64,000 nt of DNA from Candidatus Tiamatella incendiivivens (GTDB lineage Archaea; Thermoproteota; Thermoprotei_A; Sulfolobales; Acidilobaceae), in NCBI GenBank assembly GCA_015522635.1, contig WALW01000027.1, positions 151,108-215,107 of the forward strand, read 5' to 3'. The translations under genes were made by a program, and so were the position numbers. Shown in pieces: positions 54,846 through 63,689 of this stretch (positions within the stretch are counted from its first letter, which is position 1; each line of letters begins with the position of its first letter). A model generated the notes under the pieces. It was not told the origin of the DNA. It ran no database searches and worked only from the letters and a program-made list of their open reading frames with translations.

Positions 54846-55916
54846 ATGAAGGTGGAAGTGTTGGAGGAGCATTATTTTTCCCTTCCCAGAAATCTTGTAG
54901 TGGGTAATGGGGTGATTGATAAGGTAGGATCGTATTTTGCTAAACTATGGCCTAAGGGTACTTATGTACTTATAGTGACGGGACCTCACGTATACTCGTT
55001 TATTTATCCTAGGGTAAAGGAAAGCCTTGAAGACGCAGGGTTCGATGTAAATTATTTGATTGTTGAAAACCCTACAGTCGATGTAGCTGAGCATGCTGTT
55101 GAAGAGATATTGAAATTGAAATACAACGTAGTAGCGGGGTTGGGTGGGGGGAAATCTATAGATGTAGCTAAGTTTGCTTCATTCAAAATGTCAAAGGATT
55201 TCGTTAGTATACCTACTGCCGCGTCTCACGATGGTATAACTTCTCCATTCGCGAGTCTTAAGGGGTTTGAAAAACCTATATCGGTTAGGGCTAGTGTTCC
55301 ACAGTTAATTCTTTTAGATGCGGGTTTGATAGCGAACTCTCCTAAGCGGCTTATAAGATCGGGTATTGGCGATATACTTGGAAAATGGACTGCAGTGCTG
55401 GATTGGAAACTAGCTCATAAGCTTAAAGGAGAATACTATGGAGCTTATGCAGCTTCGCTAGCTTTAATGACTGCTAAGCATGTAATAAATAATTCAGATG
55501 AAATCGCCTCAATGACTCCTGAAGGTACTAGAATAATTTTAGAAGCTCTAGTTAGTAGTGGAGTGGCTATGTGTATTGCAGGGTCCTCTAGACCCGCGAG
55601 CGGTTCTGAACACCTGTTTAGCCATGCACTTGATATTGTTGCCAAACAACCGGCCCTCCATGGAGAGCAAGTAGCATTAGGAACAATTATGATGCTTTAC
55701 TTGCACGGTAGAAACTGGATGAAAGCGAAGAAAGTCATGGCTCGAGTAGGATTACCAGTGAAGGCTAAAGAGTTAGGAATCAAGGATATTGAGGTAATAA
55801 GGGCTCTAACTATAGCCCACAAAATAAGACCAGAGCGATACACTATACTGGGAGAGAAAGGTTTAACGTGGGAAGCAGCTGAAGCACTAGCTAGGAAGAC
55901 AGGGGTTATTGACTAG
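54846..55916 (+). CDS. egsA: Glycerol-1-phosphate dehydrogenase [NAD(P)+]
   Basis: About 356 residues from ATG 54846 (a GTG lies nine codons upstream). The enzyme reduces dihydroxyacetone phosphate to sn-glycerol-1-phosphate, the step that sets the stereochemistry of archaeal lipids. VAGLGGGKSIDVAKFAS near 95 is the NAD-binding motif, SIPTAASHDGITSPFASL follows, and metal ligands lie in SGIGDILGK, GSEHLFSHALD and LHGEQVALGT. It overlaps the FKBP gene by about 10 bases. Confidence 0.95.
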   Translation: MKVEVLEEHYFSLPRNLVVGNGVIDKVGSYFAKLWPKGTYVLIVTGPHVYSFIYPRVKESLEDAGFDVNYLIVENPTVDVAEHAVEEILKLKYNVVAGLGGGKSIDVAKFASFKMSKDFVSIPTAASHDGITSPFASLKGFEKPISVRASVPQLILLDAGLIANSPKRLIRSGIGDILGKWTAVLDWKLAHKLKGEYYGAYAASLALMTAKHVINNSDEIASMTPEGTRIILEALVSSGVAMCIAGSSRPASGSEHLFSHALDIVAKQPALHGEQVALGTIMMLYLHGRNWMKAKKVMARVGLPVKAKELGIKDIEVIRALTIAHKIRPERYTILGEKGLTWEAAEALARKTGVID

Positions 55917-56643
55917 TTTCCTCACCGACTTCTGTTTTCTCCTTTTCTCCTTCTCGTTTCTCCTGTTCATATATAATAGAGACCTTGAATGTTAGCTTCT
56001 TGGCTTCAGGTATATGCTTCTTTACCTCGGCGCCTAGAACTTTAATATAGAGAGGGATATCTTTGATGTTTAGTACTGACGGTTTTAGCTCTATGATTAT
56101 TTCTCCATCCTCTATATTTACATTAACCTCCTCAGGGTTGATTGTTAGTCTTCTAGCAACAAGGAATTTAGTTTTTTTCTCCGGTGTATCGGCTTTATCG
56201 AGGATTTCAATCTCATAGACGAGTGTTTTACCTGCTAGTGGGTGATTGAAATCCACCTCAACTATTCTATCAGTTACTCTGGTAATGACTCCGAGCTCGC
56301 TGTTTATTTCAACGATCTTACCGGCCTCTGGCCTTATTCCTGCTTTCAGGAATCTCCGGACAGGGTATTTCCTTATTTTGGACGGCTCTTTGGGACCGTA
56401 TGCTTCCTCCGGCGGTATCTCAACAGTTTTCTTTTCTCCTAGGTCCATTTCTTTTAGAGCTTTATAGAATCCTTTGACAAGTATGTTTTCTTCAACAACT
56501 ATTGTTTTTGGACCATAATACTCGTCTTCACGGTATTTATTCTCTTTTCTAGCTAGTTCAGCGTTTGTTGTTTCAACTAGGTTTCCTTCTTTATCGTGTA
56601 TAGTATATGATACTAATACTATATCTCCATCTTGTATAGGCAT
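55906..56643 (-). CDS. FKBP-type peptidyl-prolyl isomerase (long archaeal type)
   Basis: A 245-residue SlyD-like protein. The FKBP core (residues 1-90; GDIVLVSYTIHDKEGNLVETT, EENILVKGFYKALKEMDLGEKKTVEIPPEEAYG) is interrupted by an insert-in-flap domain (about 95-150) that ends in VDFNHPLAGKTLVYEIEI. A C-terminal domain of about 90 residues and an acidic tail follow, as in the long archaeal FKBPs. It is a prolyl isomerase and chaperone. Confidence 0.93.
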   Translation of the reverse strand: MPIQDGDIVLVSYTIHDKEGNLVETTNAELARKENKYREDEYYGPKTIVVEENILVKGFYKALKEMDLGEKKTVEIPPEEAYGPKEPSKIRKYPVRRFLKAGIRPEAGKIVEINSELGVITRVTDRIVEVDFNHPLAGKTLVYEIEILDKADTPEKKTKFLVARRLTINPEEVNVNIEDGEIIIELKPSVLNIKDIPLYIKVLGAEVKKHIPEAKKLTFKVSIIYEQEKREGEKEKTEVGEETSQ

Positions 56644-56648
56644 TGTTC

Positions 56649-57191
56649 TTACCCTCCTGACCTAACGTACCATCCAACATCCTTAATATTTTCTATTAAA
56701 AGTTCTTTTCTATCTGCCAGTTTCAGGTATCCCCATCCTAAGGGTTCTCCTTCCCTGCTAAGGATTATAAGGGGGCCTTCTCCCTTAGCTGACTCGATGA
56801 TATTTTCTCCGAAAATATCCCTACCGTATAGGAAAACTTGTTCTCCTTTCAGCGAGACTCTGGCATACCTGTAATTACCTAGATTGCATTTCCGGGCGAT
56901 GCGTTTTGCTAGATCTAGGCTTGGGGTTACTTCCCTCTTTTTTATAGTTGCAATATATAAACCAGCGGAGTATGGATTGATTTTTGCATCAAGTATCTCC
57001 TTCACTCGCACCCATAGGCTAGTTGATATATTGTATATATCGATATATGGACCACCGTATTGGCCGTAGAGTTTTCCAGGTAGGATTTCAGTGTGATTGC
57101 AGCTTGTAACTGTATGTAGTAGATTTAATATCAGCCTGGAATGTTTCTTGGCCAATTCTCTTAGTGTTAGCACTTTTTTCTTAGTTTGCAT
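56649..57191 (-). CDS. Nip7-like protein with PUA domain
   Basis: A 180-residue protein. The first 95 residues (LFHTVTSC-like segment, then PGKLYGQYGGPYIDIYNIS, KINPYSAGLYIATIKKREVTPSLDLA) match the Nip7 pre-PUA domain; a PUA domain follows (RVSLKGEQVFLYGRDIFGENIIES ... LGWGYLKLA). Nip7 homologues bind U-rich RNA and act in large-subunit biogenesis. It overlaps the NOP2/Sun methyltransferase, a functional partner of Nip7 in yeast rRNA processing. Confidence 0.75.
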   Translation of the reverse strand: MQTKKKVLTLRELAKKHSRLILNLLHTVTSCNHTEILPGKLYGQYGGPYIDIYNISTSLWVRVKEILDAKINPYSAGLYIATIKKREVTPSLDLAKRIARKCNLGNYRYARVSLKGEQVFLYGRDIFGENIIESAKGEGPLIILSREGEPLGWGYLKLADRKELLIENIKDVGWYVRSGG

Positions 57192-58213
57192 ATGAAGAAT
57201 CCCTCCGTGTCTAGGGTGTGTGGAAACATTCTTTTACATCTCTTCACTCCTTCATCAAATTTTATTCCACCGTATTCTACTAACCCGTTTACTCCTGGAG
57301 CTTTAATATCAACTGGTTCTAGGCACGGATCATTTTCTAGTATTTTCGTTAGGACATACTCATTTTCCTCAACCCCTATTGTACAGGTAGAATACACTAT
57401 GGTTCCATTAATCCTCACGTTTGCTTTTAGATGGTTTAGAAGGCTGACTTGGAGTTCTGATAAGTAGACTAGATCACTGATTTTCCTGGATTTTTTCCTC
57501 AGGGGATCTCTCCGGATTATACCCTCTCCGCTGCAGGGTGCATCTAAGAGTATTTTATTGTATAATAGCGTGGAAGGCACGTTAAGCGCATCCATTCTTA
57601 TGATAATGTAGTTGGTGAAACCCATTCTGGAGAGGTGGCTTCTCAAGGCTTTTAATCTATCCCTGTTTTTATCTATGGCTGTTAGGAAGGCCTTGTCATG
57701 TGTGTACTGGAGTATTTGAGTTGCTTTTCCTCCGGGAGCTGCCGCTGCATCAAGTATGTCTTCACCTGCTTTCGGGTTAAGCACATCTACTGGTATCATT
57801 GAAGCGGGTCCTTGAATGTAATAGTATCCCAAGAGGTATTCATGTAAATATCCTATTTTCCCACTACCTTTCTTGGCATAATACCCGTATTTTGTGAACG
57901 GTATCTTCTCTAGTTCTACTTCCTTCTCCAGCAGCCGCTTTTTCAGGGTTTCACAATTTATAAGAAAATTATTACATCTAATTGCTTTCGGTAAAGGTTT
58001 CTCGTTGGCTTCCAGGAGGTCTATTACCTCGTTATAAGGGAGCATTTGAAGGTATCTTTCAATCATCCACGGTTTATACCCGTATTTCTCTGCTAGTCTC
58101 CTGGCTTCTCTGCTCGGTTCCAACGTGAAAATCTGCTTTAAACCTCCATTTCGTTGCTTTATCACTTCTCTCCCTTCCTTCTTCCTTTTTATCTTTAATA
58201 GTACAGGTTTCAC
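57167..58213 (-). CDS. NOP2/Sun-family RNA (cytosine-5-)-methyltransferase
   Basis: A 348-residue SAM-dependent enzyme. SAM motif I is DAAAAPGGKATQILQ near 163, the motif IV Cys is in LLDAPCSGEGIIRRDP near 230 and the motif VI Cys in VYSTCTIGVEENEYVL near 282; two catalytic cysteines mark this family. The N-terminal extension (about 100 residues) resembles the RNA-binding region of archaeal NSUN proteins. The substrate may be tRNA or rRNA. Confidence 0.9.
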   Translation of the reverse strand: MKPVLLKIKRKKEGREVIKQRNGGLKQIFTLEPSREARRLAEKYGYKPWMIERYLQMLPYNEVIDLLEANEKPLPKAIRCNNFLINCETLKKRLLEKEVELEKIPFTKYGYYAKKGSGKIGYLHEYLLGYYYIQGPASMIPVDVLNPKAGEDILDAAAAPGGKATQILQYTHDKAFLTAIDKNRDRLKALRSHLSRMGFTNYIIIRMDALNVPSTLLYNKILLDAPCSGEGIIRRDPLRKKSRKISDLVYLSELQVSLLNHLKANVRINGTIVYSTCTIGVEENEYVLTKILENDPCLEPVDIKAPGVNGLVEYGGIKFDEGVKRCKRMFPHTLDTEGFFICKLRKKC

Positions 58214-58238
58214 TCTAAATTGTTTGGGTGCGTGAGGT

Positions 58239-58763
58239 TTGAAGAGGGGCGTGTTTCCAGGCAGATTTCAGCCACCCCATTACGGTCATGTTAAAGCAAT
58301 TAAATGGGCATTAGACAAGGTGGTTGATGAACTGATAGTTATCATTGGGTCTGCGCAGGATAGTTTTTCATTGAATAACCCTCTAACTGCCGGAGAGAGA
58401 TTCTCTCTCTTAGGAAAGCTTCTTGTGAACGAGGCGGGCACTTATCTTCATAGGATAACCATTGTTCCTATTATGGATATAAACAGCAATAAGCAGTGGG
58501 TTAGATATTTGGAAATGCTCCTACCTCCCTTTCATGCAGTGGTCTCTGGGAACCCGCTAGTCCAATTATTATTCGAGGATAGCGGATACGAGGTTTACCA
58601 TCCTCCTATGTTCAACCGTAGTAAGTGTAGTGGAACTCATATTAGGAAAGCTATTATCGAGGGGTCTCAATGGGAGGATTGCGTTCCTGAATTAATAGTT
58701 AAGGATTTAAACACTATGGGTTTCGCTGAGAGGCTTAGGAGACTCTCTAGAGGCGATGAGTAG
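58239..58763 (+). CDS. nadM: Nicotinamide-nucleotide adenylyltransferase (NadM)
   Basis: A 174-residue archaeal NMN adenylyltransferase that makes NAD+. GVFPGRFQPPHYGHVKAIKWAL at the N-terminus holds the HxGH motif; IGSAQDSFSLNNPLTAGERF follows; SGTHIRKAIIEG near 130 is the ISSTxxR-like motif. The first codon is TTG (58239). The next gene begins one base after its stop. Confidence 0.94.
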   Translation: MKRGVFPGRFQPPHYGHVKAIKWALDKVVDELIVIIGSAQDSFSLNNPLTAGERFSLLGKLLVNEAGTYLHRITIVPIMDINSNKQWVRYLEMLLPPFHAVVSGNPLVQLLFEDSGYEVYHPPMFNRSKCSGTHIRKAIIEGSQWEDCVPELIVKDLNTMGFAERLRRLSRGDE

Positions 58764-59855
58764 TTGGTGACAAGGGTAATCGATATAGATGGTAGCATGG
58801 GAGAAGGTGGTGGTCAGATTTTACGGTTAGCCTTGGCTTTGTCCACTGTTTCAGGTAAACCAGTTAGAGTACATGATGTTAGAGCAAAACGGTCTAAGCC
58901 AGGTTTGAGACCTCAACACCTTATTGCTGTTAAAGCACTTTCGCAGATAGCTCAAGCTGAAGTGTCTGGGGCTCATGTAGGTTCAACTGAAGTAATCTTC
59001 ATACCTAAGGAGTTGAAGGGGGGTTCGTACAGATTTGATATAGGTACAGCTGGTAGTGTATCTCTAGTTATACAAGCTGTGATTTTACCTCTATTATTTG
59101 CAAGTGAACCGAGTACTGTGAGGTTATCTGGTGGAACTGATGTTCCAATGGCCCCCCCGATAGACTATATGCGGTATGTTTTTAAGCATAATCTCCGGTT
59201 ACTCGGCGTGAGCTTCGATATAGTTCTTCATCGTAGGGGCCATTACCCAAAAGGCGGTGGTGTAGTTGAGTTAGTTATAGAGAAAATGGCCTCCAAGTTA
59301 AGGCCTTTAAAGGCTATTAGGCGGGGTGGGATACTCGGGATTAAAGGGTTATCCCACGCGGTTAAGCTTCCCTTCCATGTTGCTAGTAGGCAAGCTTTAG
59401 CCGCGAGGAATTATATTAGAGAAAAACTGGGGGAAATACCTGTTTCAGTCGAGATTGAACATTACAAGAAGGAATGGGATCCGCATTTAGGCCCAGGAAG
59501 TGGAATAGTCTTATGGGCTAATTGTGGAAAAACGCTTTTGGGATCCGATAGCCTAGGAGCTAGGGGGAAGCCTGCTGAGAGGGTAGGAGATGAGGCTGCA
59601 TCTGTATTAGTTGAGGATCTATCCACAGGAATGGCATTTGATAGGCATATGTCAGACATGTTACCTCCATTCTTGGCATTCACTGGGGGTGTCTCAGAGA
59701 TAGGAGGGGCTAAATTAACAATGCATGCTAAAACGGTTCTTGAGTTGTTGAAGATTATTTTAGGGGATGAAGGGTTTGAATACGAGTTAGACGGGGAAGT
59801 GGACGGACCCTTTTTCTTGAAGCTGAAAGGCGTAAAGCCTTTTTCAAGGGGATGA
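58764..59855 (+). CDS. rtcA: RNA 3'-terminal phosphate cyclase
   Basis: A 363-residue enzyme that converts RNA 3'-phosphates to 2',3'-cyclic phosphates through an AMP intermediate. GSMGEGGGQILRLALAL at the N-terminus, RAKRSKPGLRPQHL near 40 and RRGHYPKGGGVVEL near 155 are family motifs; the nucleophilic His lies in FDRHMSDMLPPFLAFTGG near 295. It is coupled to nadM (one-base spacing). Confidence 0.95.
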   Translation: MVTRVIDIDGSMGEGGGQILRLALALSTVSGKPVRVHDVRAKRSKPGLRPQHLIAVKALSQIAQAEVSGAHVGSTEVIFIPKELKGGSYRFDIGTAGSVSLVIQAVILPLLFASEPSTVRLSGGTDVPMAPPIDYMRYVFKHNLRLLGVSFDIVLHRRGHYPKGGGVVELVIEKMASKLRPLKAIRRGGILGIKGLSHAVKLPFHVASRQALAARNYIREKLGEIPVSVEIEHYKKEWDPHLGPGSGIVLWANCGKTLLGSDSLGARGKPAERVGDEAASVLVEDLSTGMAFDRHMSDMLPPFLAFTGGVSEIGGAKLTMHAKTVLELLKIILGDEGFEYELDGEVDGPFFLKLKGVKPFSRG

Positions 59856-59859
59856 AAAA

Positions 59860-60876
59860 CTATTCTCCAGAACATTTGTCTACAAGTTCTTCGAGTAATT
59901 TATGAACTGATTGAGGGTCGCTGGCTTTCACTGAATAAGGAGTTACTCCTGCTTTAGCTTTGATGAGTTCGTGGGTGTTGGAGAGTGTTTTCCGGGAGAC
60001 TAAGTCTATTTTCGATATCGTATAAACGAACGGTTTGTTTCCAGTTATACTCTTTACATCATCCGCTATTTCTAGTTGTACCCCTATGGGATAGGAGGCA
60101 GTTTCCGTGGGATCTAGGAGGAATATGACTATGCCAGTAAGGTGTTTTAATGCCATAATAGCTTTTAATTCAATTTCATTCCTTTCTTCTAGTTTCCGGT
60201 CAAGAAGCCCTGGCGTATCTATGAGTTGAATGTCTTTTCCCCGTATATTCGTGTGCCCTACGTGTATCTCTCTTGTTGTGAAGGGATATTCTGCGATGTT
60301 GATTCTGGCCCTGGAGGCTGATGCTACAAAGCTGGATTTACCCACACTAGGAGGTCCTGCAACTATAATTGTAGGTAAGGATGGGTTTATTCCTGGTAGA
60401 TGAGAAAGGTAAACAACAAGGTTTTTCAAGTATAGTAACCCTTTGCTGCATCTTTTAATAGGGGATAGCATTCTACCCCTGGCTTCACTGGCTTTTTTCT
60501 TAATGGTTTTCCTCTCTTCTTGTGCCATAAGTATATACCGGTATTTCTTGGCAAAATATTGTGCTATTTTACGTGCTTTGAAGACGCATTCTATGTATTT
60601 GTAAACCTTGTTTTCATCGAATTCTAGGAATATAAGACTCCTGTAAAATGGATGCAGTGTTTTCAGCAAGTGGTATAGTTCTTTTACGAAGCTTGTTTTA
60701 GATTCAATAGTGTCAGCTATCATTTGTAGACGTGCTAATTCCATTTCTAGTATTGGGAGGTTTCTCCCAACTTTCTCGTACCTTCTCTTCATTCTTGTTA
60801 ATAGTTCCTTGTATTCAGGTACCTGTATATGTTCTGCTTTCTCTGGAGGTGTAATCGTCTCAAGCCTATTATTCAT
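59860..60876 (-). CDS. NOG1-like GTPase
   Basis: A 338-residue GTPase of large-subunit biogenesis. A helical N-terminal domain (1-160) precedes the G domain: G1 AGPPSVGKSSF near 170, G2 TTREIHVG, G3 DTPGLLDR near 215, and G4 SKID near 290. The YPFTTREIHVGH segment is NOG1/Obg-class typical. It overlaps the TFB-like gene upstream by eight bases and converges on rtcA. Confidence 0.92.
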   Translation of the reverse strand: MNNRLETITPPEKAEHIQVPEYKELLTRMKRRYEKVGRNLPILEMELARLQMIADTIESKTSFVKELYHLLKTLHPFYRSLIFLEFDENKVYKYIECVFKARKIAQYFAKKYRYILMAQEERKTIKKKASEARGRMLSPIKRCSKGLLYLKNLVVYLSHLPGINPSLPTIIVAGPPSVGKSSFVASASRARINIAEYPFTTREIHVGHTNIRGKDIQLIDTPGLLDRKLEERNEIELKAIMALKHLTGIVIFLLDPTETASYPIGVQLEIADDVKSITGNKPFVYTISKIDLVSRKTLSNTHELIKAKAGVTPYSVKASDPQSVHKLLEELVDKCSGE

Positions 60877-61384
60877 TTAAGATTCCCAGATGTGTATCGC
60901 TAGTATAGTAGTTAAACAGTTTTCTAAGGTTTTTCTCACTTAAATAAAACCGTGATGCAGCTTCCTTTACTGCTCTTGAGAGGGGTTTTCCCCGTTTATT
61001 GTATAGATATAATGCGTATGCTAGGCCAAGTCTCACTCTAATACTCCTACCTATAAGTAAAGAATGGTCTTCTAGTTTTCTAAGGTATTCCTCTATGAAC
61101 GGTTGTTCTTCTTTTAGAAGTTTCCAAGTGTTCAAGGCTACATAAGAGGCAATATGTACCGGTTTGCCATTTTTCCACACCATTCTATTGAATCTCGGTT
61201 TGGCATCGCTTTTTTTCATGTTAAACCTGCTCTTTAACCTAGTGGTTTTTCTAGCTTCATTCATTTCGTATTCTGTTATGTTCTCTTCTATAACAGAGCC
61301 GCAATCCGCGCATATTATTGTGCCTGTCCAATAGTCTGTAACCAGATTTTTTGAACCGCAGTAGGGGCATTTTGTGACTACCAT
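60869..61384 (-). CDS. Short TFB-related protein (zinc ribbon plus cyclin-like remnant)
   Basis: A 171-residue protein. The N-terminal zinc ribbon (CPYCGSKNLVTDYWTGTIICADCGSVIEE) is clearly that of TFB/TFIIB. A B-finger/linker-like basic stretch follows (ARKTTRLKSRFNMKKSD), then about 90 residues resembling one cyclin fold (VRLGLAYALYLYNKRGKPLSRAVKEAASRFYLSEKNLRKLF). Full TFB is about 300 residues with two folds. It may be a TFB3-like regulator or a diverged paralogue. Confidence 0.75.
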   Translation of the reverse strand: MVVTKCPYCGSKNLVTDYWTGTIICADCGSVIEENITEYEMNEARKTTRLKSRFNMKKSDAKPRFNRMVWKNGKPVHIASYVALNTWKLLKEEQPFIEEYLRKLEDHSLLIGRSIRVRLGLAYALYLYNKRGKPLSRAVKEAASRFYLSEKNLRKLFNYYTSDTHLGILNE

Positions 61385-61544
61385 TAATCATTCCCTGTTG
61401 TTCTGTGCTGTCAAACTATAGATGGCTCTATAGGTTATCACATTATCCTAGTTAGAGGGTTCATTGTAACTGTTTCCATGGCTTGTGAGTGTGTTAGGTT
61501 TTATAGCCCTCCAGTGACCCGTATTCATTTTGGAGCAGTGGATT

Positions 61545-61630
61545 GCGGGGGTGCCCGAGCGGCCCAAGGGGGCGGGCTCAAGACCCGTTGGCGTAGGCCA
61601 GCGTGGGTTCGAATCCCACCCCCCGCACCA
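61545..61630 (+). tRNA. tRNA-Leu (anticodon CAA)
   Basis: A class II tRNA with acceptor GCGGGGG/CCCCCGC, anticodon stem GCGGG/CCCGT with loop CTCAAGA (CAA), variable arm with a GGCGTAGGCC hairpin and T-arm GTGGG-TTCGAAT-CCCAC. A73 and CCA are encoded; no intron. Confidence 0.96.
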
Positions 61631-61646
61631 TTTAGAGCTGTTTAGG

Positions 61647-62711
61647 GTGTTTGCTTTGGTTAACTATACGCTTCCAAGCCTGAGCGAGGAGGAAGCCTCG
61701 CTTATAGATAGGGAGAACAATGTTCCTTCAAGTATTTTGTCGAGGCTAGAGTTGTCTGGCTTACTAGGCCCTTATACGGGTGTTGAGACCGCTAAGGGGA
61801 GAATCGAGTCTGTAAGGGTGTTGGCTAGAGATTCTGTTGGATTGGCGAGTGTTGTACTCATAAATCTGAGCGTTCAGTTCCTATTATATCATGTTGTAGG
61901 TTATACTGGGGACGGTTTAGCTATAGAAGTCTTAAGCCGAGGGTTATCTGCTGTTTCCCTGACTGAAAAAGGAGGGGGAAGCGATCTTGCTAGAAATGTA
62001 ACTGTTAAAGCAGAAGGAGCTGGAGGCAGTTATTGTTTGAATGGTGAGAAAATATTTACGAGCAATGGCTTATATGCGGACTACTTCCTGGTTCTTGCCT
62101 TATACAATGGTGAACCTTCACTATTCCTGACGGATGATAAGAGCTCTATAGAGGTGGAGCCGCTTAATCTTTCGTCATTTAGGGGTGCTGGCATTTCTAG
62201 AGTACTATATAAATGTGCAAGAGCAGTTAGATTAGGCGAGGGAAAAGCATTGGGAACAGTTCTTCAGGCTATAAATCTAGGTAGACTAGGGTATGCTGCC
62301 ATAGGTGTAGGAATAGCTGAAGGAGCTCTTTTTGATGCATTTGAATATGCTAAGAGTAGGAGCGCTTTCGGCAAGAGTCTCAAGGATTTTCAGGGCATTC
62401 AATGGATGATAGCTGATGCCTACTCGAGGCTTGAGTCTGTAAGGGCGTTATACAAACAGGCAGTGGATCAGCTTCCTAATATAGATCCTGTAGATGCTGC
62501 TGTATTGAAGAATGAGGCAGCTCACATAGCACAGAAAGCTGCTTGGATAGATGTGGAGATACATGGTGGAAGGGGACTAGAATTTCACTCTAAGCCTGAG
62601 AGACTCTACAGAGATTCGAGGGCGTTAGATATAGGTGAGGGAGCCAGAGAAGTGTTGAGGACGTACATAGCCTCAAGTATTACTAGAAATCCCGGCCTTA
62701 TCACGAGGTAG
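61647..62711 (+). CDS. Acyl-CoA dehydrogenase
   Basis: About 354 residues; the start is placed at GTG 61647 (TTG 61656 is alternative) because the frame upstream lies inside tRNA-Leu. FAD-binding and catalytic signatures: AVSLTEKGGGSDLARNVTVKA near 115, LNGEKIFTSNGLYADYFLVLA near 140 and SRSAFGKSLKDFQGIQWMIAD near 235. The C-terminal GGRGLEFHSKPERLYRDSRALDIGEG covers the catalytic region (Glu in IGEGAREV). It is somewhat short at the N-terminus for the family. It overlaps the XerA 3' end. Confidence 0.85.
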   Translation: MFALVNYTLPSLSEEEASLIDRENNVPSSILSRLELSGLLGPYTGVETAKGRIESVRVLARDSVGLASVVLINLSVQFLLYHVVGYTGDGLAIEVLSRGLSAVSLTEKGGGSDLARNVTVKAEGAGGSYCLNGEKIFTSNGLYADYFLVLALYNGEPSLFLTDDKSSIEVEPLNLSSFRGAGISRVLYKCARAVRLGEGKALGTVLQAINLGRLGYAAIGVGIAEGALFDAFEYAKSRSAFGKSLKDFQGIQWMIADAYSRLESVRALYKQAVDQLPNIDPVDAAVLKNEAAHIAQKAAWIDVEIHGGRGLEFHSKPERLYRDSRALDIGEGAREVLRTYIASSITRNPGLITR

Positions 62712-63599
62712 TTTGTTGAAAATGCTAAGATACTCTCTTTTCACATCTTCCTTAACCAGATGCAGGTAAACCTGGGTAATCTTGATATCACTATGCCCGA
62801 GAATCCTCTGTAGTGCAGGTAAACTCATTCCCCTTCTAAGAGCCTCTGTAGCAAAAGTATGCCTTAGCACATGAGGCCTAACCTTCTCAACGGGAAGCCC
62901 AGCGTCTCTAGCGAGTCTCTTGAGCCTCTTGTATAATGCTTGGTATGATAATTGGATAATTTTTTCCTCGGAACTAAGCCTCTTTAAGTCTATATACTCT
63001 TGGAGAACACTTCCACTCTCCTCCCCCAAGAACACTATCCTCTCTTTTCCGTACTTAGCGTTCCGAACTACAATTTCTCCAGAATCAAAGTCTATATCTT
63101 CGACTTTCAATCCTAGAAGCTCACTGCTACGTAAACCTGTTTCAGCTAGCAATAAAACAATGACTCTATCAAGCAAATCTCTAGAAGCTCTAAGTAATCT
63201 AACAATGTCATCCCACCTTAAAACATCGCTAATGCCGTTCATAGGCCTTGGAACTCTAGGTGCACGGAGCTTAATTCCACACCAGGAGAGGAATCTCCTG
63301 ACAAACATGTAATAATAGTGAAGTGTGACAATGGCACTTTTGCCTTTTGACTTACTCCTGGAAAATCCATTTCTCCTCCGAGCAACAAGCCAATCTCTAA
63401 GCCTCTTAGCAGCATCGGAGCATTTCACATCCTCACCTACAAACCTGGCGAAATCGAGTAAAGCTGCCCTATAAACTTTGAGGGTTCTTTTACTAGCACC
63501 AGCTAACTCTAGTGCCAATAGATATTCGTCTATGGCTTTTCTAACTCCTAGATCCTCGACTTCGGGAGGAGCCTCTCCAGGGTCAAGTCTACTCGGCAA
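62673..63599 (-). CDS. xerA: Tyrosine recombinase XerA
   Basis: A 308-residue site-specific recombinase. The N-terminal core-binding domain (20-120) is followed by the catalytic domain with Arg in TGLRSSELLGL near 155, His-x-x-Arg in HVLRHTFATEALR near 243, LGHSDIKITQVY with the second His near 265 and the nucleophilic Tyr near 275. This is the archaeal single-protein XerA that resolves chromosome dimers at dif sites. Its 5' end faces the 23S rRNA gene across a 90-base gap. Confidence 0.93.
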   Translation of the reverse strand: MPSRLDPGEAPPEVEDLGVRKAIDEYLLALELAGASKRTLKVYRAALLDFARFVGEDVKCSDAAKRLRDWLVARRRNGFSRSKSKGKSAIVTLHYYYMFVRRFLSWCGIKLRAPRVPRPMNGISDVLRWDDIVRLLRASRDLLDRVIVLLLAETGLRSSELLGLKVEDIDFDSGEIVVRNAKYGKERIVFLGEESGSVLQEYIDLKRLSSEEKIIQLSYQALYKRLKRLARDAGLPVEKVRPHVLRHTFATEALRRGMSLPALQRILGHSDIKITQVYLHLVKEDVKREYLSIFNKLPRDKAGISSNT

Positions 63600-63689
63600 A
63601 ATTAAACCCTAAGAGGAGATTCATCCATAACAACGATTAATCATTACAACAAGGTAATACAAAGATGAAGCGCCGTTTTAGGGTTTTGA

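Noticed and set aside
61530..61646. N-terminal extension of the acyl-CoA dehydrogenase frame
   Set aside because: This part of the frame runs through tRNA-Leu; translation should start after the tRNA.
63604..63688. Inverted repeat AAACCCTAA / TTAGGGTTT between xerA and the 23S rRNA end
   Set aside because: Nine bases in an AT-rich gap can arise by chance, and the 23S processing stem needs the 5' flank, which lies outside the window; no firm claim possible.
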